Assembly (NCBI RefSeq): GCF_900129965.1
Contig: NZ_FQXM01000019.1
Span: 1 to 64,000, forward strand
Source of the DNA: Clostridium grantii DSM 8605
Lineage (GTDB): Bacteria > Bacillota > Clostridia > Clostridiales > Clostridiaceae
Direction of reading: 5' to 3'
DNA length: 64,000 bases
The notes below the pieces were generated by a model that was not told the DNA's origin, made no database searches, and saw only the letters and a list, made by a program, of their open reading frames with translations. Shown one piece after another: positions 7,648 to 14,789 of the stretch. The stretch's first letter is position 1. Every line of letters starts with the position of its first letter. The translations under genes and the position numbers were made by a program.

Positions 7648-9051
7648 ATGATAGAAATCGGATATATACATTACATTTATATGCTACTAATTTTACTAAT
7701 TATAGTATTAATGGTTTTAAAAAAGGATATTGTACTTGTTTGTATCCTTGGCTTATTTATCATAGGTACTTTATATAATAAAAACGTGTTAGATGGTATT
7801 GAAACCATATATAAAGGAATTATTGTTTCAGGAAATGAGTTTTGGAGCATTATTGTTACTATTTCTTTAATTGTAGCTATGTCAAATGCATTAAGGGATA
7901 TTGGAGTAGATGTAGTTATGATAAAACCCTTTAATAGATTTATCAAAACTCCTTCAATTGCTTTTTGGGTTATAGGGCTATTGATGACGGGTTTTTCCTT
8001 TATTTTGTGGCCATCTCCTGCTGTTGTATTAATTGGGGCAATTATTTTACCAGTTGCAGTGAAATCGGGTCTACCTAAGATATGGGCAGCGGTTGCAATG
8101 AACCTCTTTGGGCATGGCGTAGCTTTATCAGCAGATTATTTTATACAAGGAGCTCCTTCCATTACTGCTAAAGCTATTAATATAGAAGATCCCACTGTAA
8201 TTATGAAAGAGGGGTTTCCACTTTGGTTAACTATGAGTATTGTCACTGTGGTTACAGCTTATATAATGATGTTAAAAGATATAAAAAGAGAAATAGCTAG
8301 TGATACAGAAATCACAAAAGATAAAAATATACCGAAGGTAAATGAGGTATTTGTAGTGAAAGATATACCAAGGGAAAGTATTTGGGTAAAATTTGTGGCT
8401 GTCTTAACGCCAGTTGTTTTCTTAGTAAATATTTTTATTATGTATAGATATGAACTAAAAGGTGGAGACGCAGCAGCTCTTTTAACTGGATCAGCAGTAT
8501 TTATTACTATAATTTGTGTGTCTATTAAAGGAGATTTTGAACATCTGCTAAACCAACTAAGTATGTACGTTAAAAATGGTTTTATATTTGGTATTGAAAC
8601 TTTTGCTCCAATTTTAGTTGTAGGTGCATTTTTTTTTATAGGAAATCAAGAGACAGCAATACAAATATTAGGTGAAGGCGCATCAGGTTATTTAGGCGAC
8701 GTAGGACTTTATTTATCTACTAAAATATCCTTATCTATTCCTATGGCTATTGTGATTCAAGCAGTTACTGCAGGTATTTCCGGACTAGGGGGAGCAGGAT
8801 TTTCAGCATTGCCTTTAGTCGGTACCATAGCAAAGACGTTATCAAGTGTGGGTAATATTGATGTAACAAGGCTTGCCTCTTTAGGACAAATATTTGCTAT
8901 GTGGGTTGGTGGTGGAACGGTTATACCTTGGGGTGTTATTGCGGTTGCTGCAATATGCAAAGTAAATCCAATGGACCTAGTGAGAAAAAATCTTTTCCCA
9001 GTAGGTGTGGGTTTTGTAGCGACTATATTGGTAGCTATGATTATTATTTAA
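7648..9051 (+). CDS. Ion-transporter-superfamily permease (GntP/CitM-like)
   Basis: A 467-residue polytopic inner-membrane protein with about 11-12 hydrophobic helices. The central cytoplasmic loop near residues 205-245 splits two similar halves, as in permeases of the IT superfamily (CitM, GntP, DcuC-like carriers of organic acids). Glycine/proline-rich helix breaks typical of substrate sites are seen near residue 120 (WPSPAVVLIG) and near 370 (GISGLGGAGFSALPL). ATG 7648 follows the AGAGGT site; see the inverted repeat there. The TetR gene begins 78 bases downstream with its own promoter. I cannot name the substrate; an organic acid or a cation-coupled anion is the likely class. Confidence 0.55.
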   Translation: MIEIGYIHYIYMLLILLIIVLMVLKKDIVLVCILGLFIIGTLYNKNVLDGIETIYKGIIVSGNEFWSIIVTISLIVAMSNALRDIGVDVVMIKPFNRFIKTPSIAFWVIGLLMTGFSFILWPSPAVVLIGAIILPVAVKSGLPKIWAAVAMNLFGHGVALSADYFIQGAPSITAKAINIEDPTVIMKEGFPLWLTMSIVTVVTAYIMMLKDIKREIASDTEITKDKNIPKVNEVFVVKDIPRESIWVKFVAVLTPVVFLVNIFIMYRYELKGGDAAALLTGSAVFITIICVSIKGDFEHLLNQLSMYVKNGFIFGIETFAPILVVGAFFFIGNQETAIQILGEGASGYLGDVGLYLSTKISLSIPMAIVIQAVTAGISGLGGAGFSALPLVGTIAKTLSSVGNIDVTRLASLGQIFAMWVGGGTVIPWGVIAVAAICKVNPMDLVRKNLFPVGVGFVATILVAMIII

Positions 9052-9082
9052 GGTATATTTATAAAATAAGATTTTTCTATAC

Positions 9083-9111
9083 TTGCAATTATGCAACGAT
9101 TGTTATATAAT
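9083..9111 (+). promoter_or_regulatory. Promoter of the TetR gene with operator-like repeat in the spacer
   Basis: A -35 box TTGCAA (9083-9088) and a -10 box TATAAT (9106-9111) are separated by exactly 17 bases. The spacer contains TGCAAC-GATT-GTTATA (9092-9107), an imperfect 6-4-6 inverted repeat. The same arrangement occurs at 10595-10610 and, perfectly, at 10731-10746. A bound regulator would block RNA polymerase, which suggests autoregulation. Confidence 0.65.
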
Positions 9112-9129
9112 CCCTTTGAGGTGATTAAA

Positions 9130-9711
9130 ATGGCTAGACCTATAGAATATAATAAAGAGGAAGTACTTAGTAAAGCCATGGAATTGTTTTGGTGCTATGG
9201 CTATGAGTCTACATCTATGAAAGATCTTGTTGCAGCAACAGGTATGACAACACGTAGCATGTATAATATTTTTGAATCAAAGAATGGTTTGTTTAAGGAA
9301 GCTTTAGAATGGTATTATAAAATTAATATAGATAAACCTTATGAAAAATTGATACAAGAGAATGGACTTGGAGCTGTAAGAGATTTTGTATTAGCTGTTG
9401 CTGACTTATTAGACCAAATTAACATCAAAACCCCTGTGGGATGTTTATTTTCTAACACCATATCTGAGCGAAATTGTGTAGATATAGATAGTTTTCAATT
9501 TGTTAATAAGTATTTTAATAATTTAGAAGAAGCTTTTAAAACAAAATTAAAATACGCAGTAGAAAATGAGAATTATTCTGGGGACCCTGGGTTAAAAGCA
9601 AAACAGCTAGTTGTAATGATTCAAGGTTTGTCTATCTATTCTAAAAATGCTTATGCGGATAAAAACTGTAGACTTATTATGGATGACTTTTTAACCTTAA
9701 TTGATATTTAA
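9130..9711 (+). CDS. TetR-family transcriptional regulator
   Basis: A 193-residue DNA-binding regulator. The N-terminal helix-turn-helix is typical: residues about 10-55, with LFWCYGYESTSMKDLVAATG followed by MYNIFESKNGLFKEAL. The remainder is the all-helical ligand-binding domain; PVGCLFSNTISERN near residue 100 recalls the subgroup that controls oxidoreductase genes. ATG 9130 is preceded by GAGGTGA. Its promoter carries an operator-like repeat, as does the promoter of the redox operon at 10797, so it probably represses both itself and that operon. The effector is unknown; a reactive thiol or electrophile would fit the targets. Confidence 0.85.
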   Translation: MARPIEYNKEEVLSKAMELFWCYGYESTSMKDLVAATGMTTRSMYNIFESKNGLFKEALEWYYKINIDKPYEKLIQENGLGAVRDFVLAVADLLDQINIKTPVGCLFSNTISERNCVDIDSFQFVNKYFNNLEEAFKTKLKYAVENENYSGDPGLKAKQLVVMIQGLSIYSKNAYADKNCRLIMDDFLTLIDI

Positions 9712-9851
9712 ATCAATTTTAAGGATGCAAATCAATATCTGGCATACGTTATATTCTGTATGACCTCTATTTTTATAGTTAATAATTTAAAAAGATTAAT
9801 AGCTGAAGTTAAGAATTGTTTTATACCATTAATCTAAAGGAGTATCAAATT

Positions 9852-10529
9852 ATGAAAAGAGAAGAATTCCAAAGAATTGAAAGTTTTATGTTAAAAAACA
9901 TGGATGATACTGTTCATAATTCTTTACATGTATATAGGGTTTTGAATTATGCAATTCAAATTACAGATGCTATGGAGAATGTAGATACGGAAGTTGTTAT
10001 AATATCAGCACTTTTACATGATATAGGTAGAGTAGATGAAATGAAAAATCCAAGTCTTTGTCATGCAGAAGTAGGAAGTGAAAAAGCAAAGAATTTTCTG
10101 ATTGGTAATGGATACGGGGAAGAAAAAGCAGATCATATTGCTAATTGCATCCTTACGCATAGATATAAAAAAAGTAGAGAACCACAAACAATAGAAGCAA
10201 AAATTATTTTTGATGCAGATAAATTGGACTTAACAGGAACTGTTGGTGTGGCAAGAGCCATATTGTTTGGGGGACAAATTGAAGAACCTTTGTATTTAGT
10301 TGGAGAACATAGATTTCCTACTAAGGGAATACCATCAGAAGGAGCATCTTTATTTAGAGAATATAATCGAAAATTAAATAAATTATTTCTAAAACTGTAT
10401 ACTGAAAAGGCAAAAGAAATTGGAAGAGAACAACAAAATACGATGGATTCATATTTTAATAATTTATTCCAAGAGGTGAATAGAAATTACTTCAATGGTA
10501 AAAAACTAATGGATAGAATACTTGAATAA
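9852..10529 (+). CDS. HD-domain phosphohydrolase (YedJ-like)
   Basis: A 225-residue metal-dependent HD phosphohydrolase. The HD signature is complete: His26 in SLHVYRV, His56-Asp57 in LLHDIGR, and Asp123 in FDADKLD. The C-terminal half (GQIEEPLYLVGEHRFPTKG, EGASLFREYNRKLNKLFLKLYTEKAK) fits the YedJ-type family, whose substrate is not firmly known but is probably a nucleotide or phosphate ester. ATG 9852 has AAAGGAG upstream. It lies between the TetR gene and the redox operon but on neither operator, so a functional link is not certain. Confidence 0.75.
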   Translation: MKREEFQRIESFMLKNMDDTVHNSLHVYRVLNYAIQITDAMENVDTEVVIISALLHDIGRVDEMKNPSLCHAEVGSEKAKNFLIGNGYGEEKADHIANCILTHRYKKSREPQTIEAKIIFDADKLDLTGTVGVARAILFGGQIEEPLYLVGEHRFPTKGIPSEGASLFREYNRKLNKLFLKLYTEKAKEIGREQQNTMDSYFNNLFQEVNRNYFNGKKLMDRILE

Positions 10530-10585
10530 GGAGTATTCGCTAAAGTAGCAATAACTTTAAGCGATTTAAGTAAATAAACTTTTCC

Positions 10586-10614
10586 TTGCTATTGTGCAAC
10601 GGGTGTTGTATAAT
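10586..10614 (+). promoter_or_regulatory. Promoter of the redox operon with operator-like repeat
   Basis: TTGCTA (10586-10591), a 17-base spacer and TATAAT (10609-10614) form a strong promoter. The spacer carries TGCAAC-GGGT-GTTGTA (10595-10610), which has one mismatch from a perfect 6-4-6 inverted repeat and matches the site in the TetR promoter. It is 183 bases upstream of the DsbA-like gene. Confidence 0.65.
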
Positions 10615-10730
10615 TATTAACAATAGTAAACTTAAAGGAAATACTAATTTAAGCTATTGAAATATTTAGTTAAATTTATAAACATGATTATGTAGTAATA
10701 AAGCAGTGAAATAAAATTTTTTGAAACTTA

Positions 10731-10746
10731 TGCAATGTTCATTGCA
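10731..10746. promoter_or_regulatory. Perfect 16-bp operator-like palindrome
   Basis: TGCAAT-GTTC-ATTGCA is a perfect 6-4-6 inverted repeat and the best copy of the motif seen at 9092 and 10595. It lies 50 bases before the start of the DsbA-like gene, either as a downstream roadblock or in a second, weaker promoter (TATAAA at about 10751). Confidence 0.6.
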
Positions 10747-10796
10747 AAATATAAAATAAAAATATTGCCATATGTGAGGCATAGGAGGAAATTAAA

Positions 10797-11423
10797 ATGA
10801 AAGTAGAAATTTGGTCAGATTATGCATGTCCGTTTTGTTATATTGGTGAAAGAAAACTTGAATTGGCACTTAAAGAAACAGGAATGATGGAAAATACTGA
10901 AATTGTATTTAAATCTTTTGAATTAAATCCAGACGCTAAGAAAAGATATGACAAAAATATTAATGAATTAATAGCCGAAAAATATGGTGTAAGTCTTGAA
11001 CAAGCTGCGGCCAATAATAAGAATATTATAAGTGCTGCAAAGGAATTAGGGCTTGATTATAATTTTGAAGATTTAAAGTACACAAATACTTTTGATGCAC
11101 ATAGATTATCACATTATGCAAAAGCAGAAGGAAAGTTAAAAGAATATACTGAAGCTGTTATGAAAAGTTATTTTATAGATAGCGAGCTTATATCAGATGC
11201 TGAAGTATTAGTATCCATCGCAGAAAAGGTGGGTTTAGATAAAGAAAGAGCTTTAATTATTTTAAATACAACAGATTTTAGCCATGAAGTAAGACAAGAT
11301 GAACAAAGTGCTTATGAACGAGGAGTTAATGGGGTTCCCTATTTTGTATTTGATGAAAAACAGGCAGTATATGGGGTACAACCAGTGGATGCTTTTGTTA
11401 AGATAATTGAAAGCTTAAAATAA
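10797..11423 (+). CDS. DsbA/FrnE-family thioredoxin-fold oxidoreductase
   Basis: A 208-residue protein with the thioredoxin-fold start MKVEIWSDYACPFCYIGERK; the CPFC redox pair is Cys11 and Cys14. Family members (FrnE, 2-hydroxychromene-2-carboxylate isomerase-like) act as cytosolic disulfide oxidoreductases or polyketide-type isomerases. The helical insertion (residues about 65-165) includes the FDAHRLSHYAK motif, and GVNGVPYFVFDEK near residue 178 contains the cis-Pro loop. No signal peptide, so cytosolic. ATG 10797 has AGGAGG seven bases upstream. It is first in an operon with DsrE-like and peroxiredoxin-like genes and sits behind two operator-like sites, pointing to a thiol-stress role. 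Confidence 0.85.
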   Translation: MKVEIWSDYACPFCYIGERKLELALKETGMMENTEIVFKSFELNPDAKKRYDKNINELIAEKYGVSLEQAAANNKNIISAAKELGLDYNFEDLKYTNTFDAHRLSHYAKAEGKLKEYTEAVMKSYFIDSELISDAEVLVSIAEKVGLDKERALIILNTTDFSHEVRQDEQSAYERGVNGVPYFVFDEKQAVYGVQPVDAFVKIIESLK

Positions 11424-11448
11424 GTATAAGTTTTATAGGGCAACATAA

Positions 11449-11493
11449 GTAAATAAATAAATAAATAAATAAATAAGTAAATAAATAAATAAA
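11449..11493 (+). repeat. Tetranucleotide repeat (AAAT)n between redox genes
   Basis: About ten copies of a TAAA/AAAT unit, interrupted once by AAGT, fill the space between the DsbA-like stop and the ribosome site of the DsrE-like gene. Such a tract can slip in length and alter the distance between genes. A short similar run occurs at 22061-22075. Confidence 0.7.
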
Positions 11494-11517
11494 AACAATA
11501 ATAGGGGAGTAAATAAA

Positions 11518-11871
11518 GTGGAAAATAATAATACAGATAAAAAATTAACTATACTTTGGACAAATGCAGATCCTCTTACGGCTGAAATGATGGTGTTTAT
11601 GTATGCGGAAGCTTCATTGACATACAAGTGGTGGGAAGATGTTGAGATTATCGTTTGGGGTTCAACAGCGAAATTAGTTGCAGAAAATAAACATATTCAA
11701 GAAAAATTATTAGATATTAAGGCAAAAGGTGTTGAAGTTCGCTTTTGTATAGCTTGTGCAACAAAGATTGGAGTTGTTGATGAGATTGAAGCATTAGGTT
11801 TTGAATTAAAACCAATGGGACTACCATTAACTGAAGTTCTTAAAACTAATGGAAAATTATTAACAGTATAA
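11518..11871 (+). CDS. DsrE-family protein
   Basis: A 117-residue protein of the DsrE/DsrF-like fold. It starts LTILWTNADPLTAEMMVFMYA and has IIVWGSTAKLVAEN near residue 45, KGVEVRFCIACATKIGV near 70 and LEALGFELKPMGLPLTEVLK-type sequence near the end. The two Cys of CIAC are in the position where sulfur-relay members carry reactive cysteines. GTG 11518 has AGGGGAG about nine bases upstream. It lies between DsbA-like and peroxiredoxin-like genes, so a thiol or persulfide role in the same operon is likely. The precise substrate is unknown. Confidence 0.75.
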   Translation: MENNNTDKKLTILWTNADPLTAEMMVFMYAEASLTYKWWEDVEIIVWGSTAKLVAENKHIQEKLLDIKAKGVEVRFCIACATKIGVVDEIEALGFELKPMGLPLTEVLKTNGKLLTV

Positions 11872-11894
11872 AATTAGAAAAGGGAGGATAAATT

Positions 11895-12548
11895 ATGGAT
11901 TTAAAAAAAGCATTAAAAGAATATAATGAAGCAGCGGCAGCAAAGAGACCGCAAGAAATAATAGATATTATGACTAATTCAGCAGAGCAACTAGTTAAAG
12001 ATAAAATAGGTAAGAATGCGCTTGCAGTTGGCGATAAAATTCCTAATTTTACATTAGGTAATGCTAACGGGGAAGAAATTAATATTTATGATTGTTTAGC
12101 TGAAGGACCAATGGTTATTAGTTTCTACAGAGGGGCTTGGTGTCCATATTGTAACCTGGAATTGAAAGCATATAAAGATATACTTCCACAGATCAAAGAA
12201 TTAGGTGCTAATTTAGTGGCCATTTCACCAGAACTTCCTGATAATTCATTTTCATTAATTGAAAAACATGAACTTGGATTTGAAATTCTTAGTGATTTAG
12301 AGAATGTGGTTGCCAAAAAGTTTGGATTAGTTTTCAAATTGGATGAAGCAATTATTGAGGTTTACAAGAAGTTTGGAATTGATGTTGAAGCAGGTCAGGG
12401 AAATGATAAATATGAAGTGCCTCTTCCAGCTACTTATGTTATTGATGGTAAGGGTGAAATTGTTATGGCTTATGTGAATACAGATTATACTAAGAGACTT
12501 GAACCAAGTGAGACTTTGACAGCACTATCAGCTATTCAAAACAAATAA
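11895..12548 (+). CDS. Peroxiredoxin-like (AhpC/TSA) protein
   Basis: A 217-residue thioredoxin-fold protein. Residues 1-40 are a helical lead, then VGDKIPNFTLGNANGEEI starts the AhpC/TSA domain. The active site is FYRGAWCPYCNLEL with Cys83 and Cys86, the CxxC form of the peroxiredoxin-like family rather than the single Cys of classical Prx. PATYVIDGKGEIVMAYVNTDYTKR closes the domain. It should reduce peroxides or disulfides in the cytosol. ATG 11895 has AGGGAGG upstream. Last gene of the three-gene redox operon; cotranscription is inferred from the 23-base gap to the DsrE-like gene. Confidence 0.8.
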   Translation: MDLKKALKEYNEAAAAKRPQEIIDIMTNSAEQLVKDKIGKNALAVGDKIPNFTLGNANGEEINIYDCLAEGPMVISFYRGAWCPYCNLELKAYKDILPQIKELGANLVAISPELPDNSFSLIEKHELGFEILSDLENVVAKKFGLVFKLDEAIIEVYKKFGIDVEAGQGNDKYEVPLPATYVIDGKGEIVMAYVNTDYTKRLEPSETLTALSAIQNK

Positions 12549-12573
12549 ACGAAAAGAGGTATCAAAGTTTTTA

Positions 12574-12714
12574 GTGGGTGCATTTTCTCAGTGTTATTTT
12601 TGTGATTATGGGTTAACTTGTATTGATGGCAATATTGTTAAAGACAATGGTTTTGTTGATCGATTAGCGCCTGAAATTTTTCCATATAATTATAGAAGAT
12701 ATTTTAGGTGCTAA
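12574..12714 (+). other. Short open frame with CxxC, possible gene remnant
   Basis: A GTG-started frame of 46 codons reads through 12574-12714. It contains QCYFCDYG (a CxxC pair) and VDRLAPEIFPYNYRRYF. The nearest ribosome-like site, GAGGT, is about 13 bases from the GTG, which is too far to be convincing. I recognise no family. It may be the remains of a cysteine-containing protein or a real short gene. Confidence 0.25.
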
Positions 12715-12754
12715 AAAATAAAAAGTATAAATGATATTTTGATTCTATTAATTA

Positions 12755-12856
12755 TCAGTTTATAACTTTTTGTGCCATACAATATGGGCAAAGTGATTGT
12801 TTAACATCTTCACTTATTTGACAAGAACCACATTCATCTAAATATTTTTGATTCAT
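12755..12856 (-). CDS. 33-residue Cys-rich zinc-ribbon-like protein
   Basis: A very short gene on the minus strand. The ATG at 12856 is preceded by a strong AGGAGG at eight bases. The protein, starting MNQKYLDECGSC, has two CxxC pairs, Cys9/Cys12 and Cys23/Cys26 (CPYC), spaced like a small zinc ribbon. There is no signal peptide. The ribosome site and the paired cysteines argue that it is translated. I do not know its function; a metal-binding or redox role is the natural guess. It lies just downstream of the thiol-redox operon, on the opposite strand. Confidence 0.55.
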   Translation of the reverse strand: MNQKYLDECGSCQISEDVKQSLCPYCMAQKVIN

Positions 12857-12967
12857 TTATCATACCTCCTCTCAGTATCTAAAATGATAGTATCTATTAA
12901 AAATAGATGTATTTTCAAATTGGTGTGTGTATGTAATAATTATACTGTAAAAAGTAAAAAAATCAAG

Positions 12968-13081
12968 GAGCAAAAAGAATATCATTGTGGAGGTAGTTTT
13001 ACTTTATTGCATCGTGGAAAACCAGATAAAAAGGATTTAAAAGAAGCAGCAGAATTCGCAAAAAAAATTACTAATAAATAA
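12968..13081 (+). pseudogene. Short reading frame lacking a start, probable gene fragment
   Basis: The frame reads YHCGGSFTLLHRGKPDKKDL and ends KEAAEFAKKITNK. It looks like real coding sequence at the protein level, but the only ribosome-like site (AAGGAG at about 12965) is followed by no start codon in frame. The upstream extension of the frame looks non-coding. I read it as a gene that has lost its 5' end or start codon. I do not recognise the family. Confidence 0.3.
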
Positions 13082-13134
13082 GCATAAATTTAGTTAATAT
13101 AAGGCCAGTTAATTTTTATTATAAGGAGAGTTTT

Positions 13135-13401
13135 ATGCAAAATTATAAGTTTAATCAAAATAAAAAGTGTGAATATTTTCCCTGTCATAAAGGGGTGGAT
13201 GAAGATAAATTTAATTGTTTGTTTTGTTATTGTCCGCTGTATATGTTAGGGAATGAATGTGGTGGTAATTTTAAAGTTACTAATGGAGTTAAAGATTGTT
13301 CGGGATGTACCAAGCCTCATGATGAAGAAAGTTATGCTTTTGTCATGTCGAAAATAAAGATGGTTATAAAAAAAGGATCAAGTTTTATTAAAGCGGATTA
13401 A
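13135..13401 (+). CDS. Cysteine-rich small domain protein (PF04071-like)
   Basis: An 88-residue protein matching the cysteine-rich small domain family: KKCEYFPCHKG, then FNCLFCYCPLYMLG, GNECGGNF and VKDCSGCTKPHDEESY. Eight cysteines in this pattern indicate metal binding, probably zinc or an Fe-S cluster. The family is found alone or fused to cobamide-related enzymes, and its function is unknown. ATG 13135 follows AAGGAGAG. A strong terminator at 13447 closes the unit. No cobalamin genes are adjacent. Confidence 0.75.
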   Translation: MQNYKFNQNKKCEYFPCHKGVDEDKFNCLFCYCPLYMLGNECGGNFKVTNGVKDCSGCTKPHDEESYAFVMSKIKMVIKKGSSFIKAD

Positions 13402-13446
13402 TTAAATATAAAGATTTTCTTCAGAAATCTTTCAATTCATCAAAGG

Positions 13447-13492
13447 AAAAAACTCAAGTTTAGTAGTGTATATATTAGACTTGAGTTTTTAT
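13447..13492 (+). terminator. Intrinsic terminator after the Cys-rich gene
   Basis: The 12-bp stem AAAAACTCAAGT / ACTTGAGTTTTT is followed by T-rich sequence (ATATTTTG). Confidence 0.75.
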
Positions 13493-13627
13493 ATTTTGAT
13501 TAAGTTATTTATATAAGGTAAACTTTTGGAATAGTAGGTGTAAAATGGGAAATTAAAAAATAAAAAATCTTGCTGAAAGCATAATAAAAATTCTACAATG
13601 ATGGAATAAATTAAGGAGGAAATATTT

Positions 13628-14095
13628 ATGGATAGATTAGAAGAAATTCGTGAGATAGTCGATAATGTTTTAATGGAGCAAGCTAATTTAGAGCTAAGAA
13701 GGATTGGTTTCCTTCATATCTATGGGGTAGCATCATTTTCTAATTTACTTGCAATTAAGCGTGGACTAAACGCTGAGCTATGCGCAATTGCAGGGATGTT
13801 ACATGATATAGTAACTTATAAAACAGGCTCTAGCGTGGATCATGCAAAATTAGGTTCAATAGAAGCAAGAAAAATTTTAAATGAGACTAATAGTTTTAAT
13901 GAGAAGGAAATCGATATTATTTGTAATGCTATACTTAACCACAGTAATAAATATAACGTAGACCAGGTTTATGATGAAATCCTCAAAGATGCAGATGTTC
14001 TAGAACATAATTTATATAATACAAGTTTTCCAGTTGAAGAAAAAGAAAAGAAAAGATTGGCGGATTTATTTCAAGAATTAAATCTGAAAATTTAG
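13628..14095 (+). CDS. HD-domain hydrolase
   Basis: A 155-residue HD-superfamily protein. The signature residues are His30 in FLHIYGV, the His-Asp pair in AGMLHDIVTYKTG near residue 59, His in ILNHSNKY near 105 and Asp in LKDADVLEHNLYN near 122. It should be a metal-dependent phosphohydrolase acting in the cytosol. It is shorter than the HD protein at 9852 and not obviously a duplicate. ATG 13628 follows AAGGAGG. It stands alone, and its substrate cannot be read from context. Confidence 0.75.
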   Translation: MDRLEEIREIVDNVLMEQANLELRRIGFLHIYGVASFSNLLAIKRGLNAELCAIAGMLHDIVTYKTGSSVDHAKLGSIEARKILNETNSFNEKEIDIICNAILNHSNKYNVDQVYDEILKDADVLEHNLYNTSFPVEEKEKKRLADLFQELNLKI

Positions 14096-14219
14096 TAATT
14101 AATAAGAACTTTTCTGTTTTATATTCGTATATATTATAGATAAACATTATATAGACTTAATTTATAGTTGAAGTATGTTGTCTATATAAGAAAATTCGGA
14201 TAATAAGGAGGAGATACAA

Positions 14220-14660
14220 ATGAAAAAAAACAACATATTAACTATAATAATTATAGTATTGGGTATGTTTATGTTAACTAGTTGCGGAACAAGAAGTAAC
14301 GATCAAGGTTTACCTATGGATAACAATGGAAATAACGGCAATAATCCAGGGATGGGAGCATCTTTATTAGCACCAGATATAATTGGAGAAGTCTTAGAGG
14401 TAAGAAATGATGGAGACTTGGCTCTATTAATTGATAGTACTACAGACAATGTTAAAGGACAGGTATGGGTAACAATAACAGAGGAAACAAACTTTTTTGA
14501 AAATGAATCTCCTGATTCTTCTTTGGGAATTGCAAATATCTCAAGAGATTTTCAAGTAGGTAACAAAGTCAGTATTTCATCTACAGGAGCAATTGCAGAA
14601 TCCGATCCAATGCAAGCTACTGCTAATGCAGTATATTCAAATGAATCAATGGCAAAATAA
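14220..14660 (+). CDS. Lipoprotein with OB-fold-like domain (DUF3221-like)
   Basis: A 146-residue lipoprotein. The N-terminus has KKNN, a hydrophobic helix and a lipobox LTSC with the lipidated Cys at residue 22, followed by a flexible Asn/Gly linker. The domain from about residue 52 (IIGEVLEVRNDGDLALLID ... VWVTITEETNFFE ... FQVGNKVSISSTGAI) has the beta-rich pattern of small secreted DUF3221-type OB-fold proteins. It is anchored on the outer face of the membrane. ATG 14220 follows AAGGAGG. A strong terminator follows at 14664. Function unknown. Confidence 0.7.
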   Translation: MKKNNILTIIIIVLGMFMLTSCGTRSNDQGLPMDNNGNNGNNPGMGASLLAPDIIGEVLEVRNDGDLALLIDSTTDNVKGQVWVTITEETNFFENESPDSSLGIANISRDFQVGNKVSISSTGAIAESDPMQATANAVYSNESMAK

Positions 14661-14663
14661 TTT

Positions 14664-14695
14664 TAAAACCTACCATACTTAAGATGGTAGGTTTT
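14664..14695 (+). terminator. Intrinsic terminator after the lipoprotein gene
   Basis: The 12-bp stem AAAACCTACCAT / ATGGTAGGTTTT with loop ACTTAAG is followed by AGTTTG. It begins three bases after the lipoprotein stop. Confidence 0.8.
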
Positions 14696-14789
14696 AGTTT
14701 GATTTATTCTATAAAATAATATAAAATTATATTAAATTTACTTAAAGTTTGCTTATATAGCTTATTTTCAAAAGAAGAGGTGTTGAATT

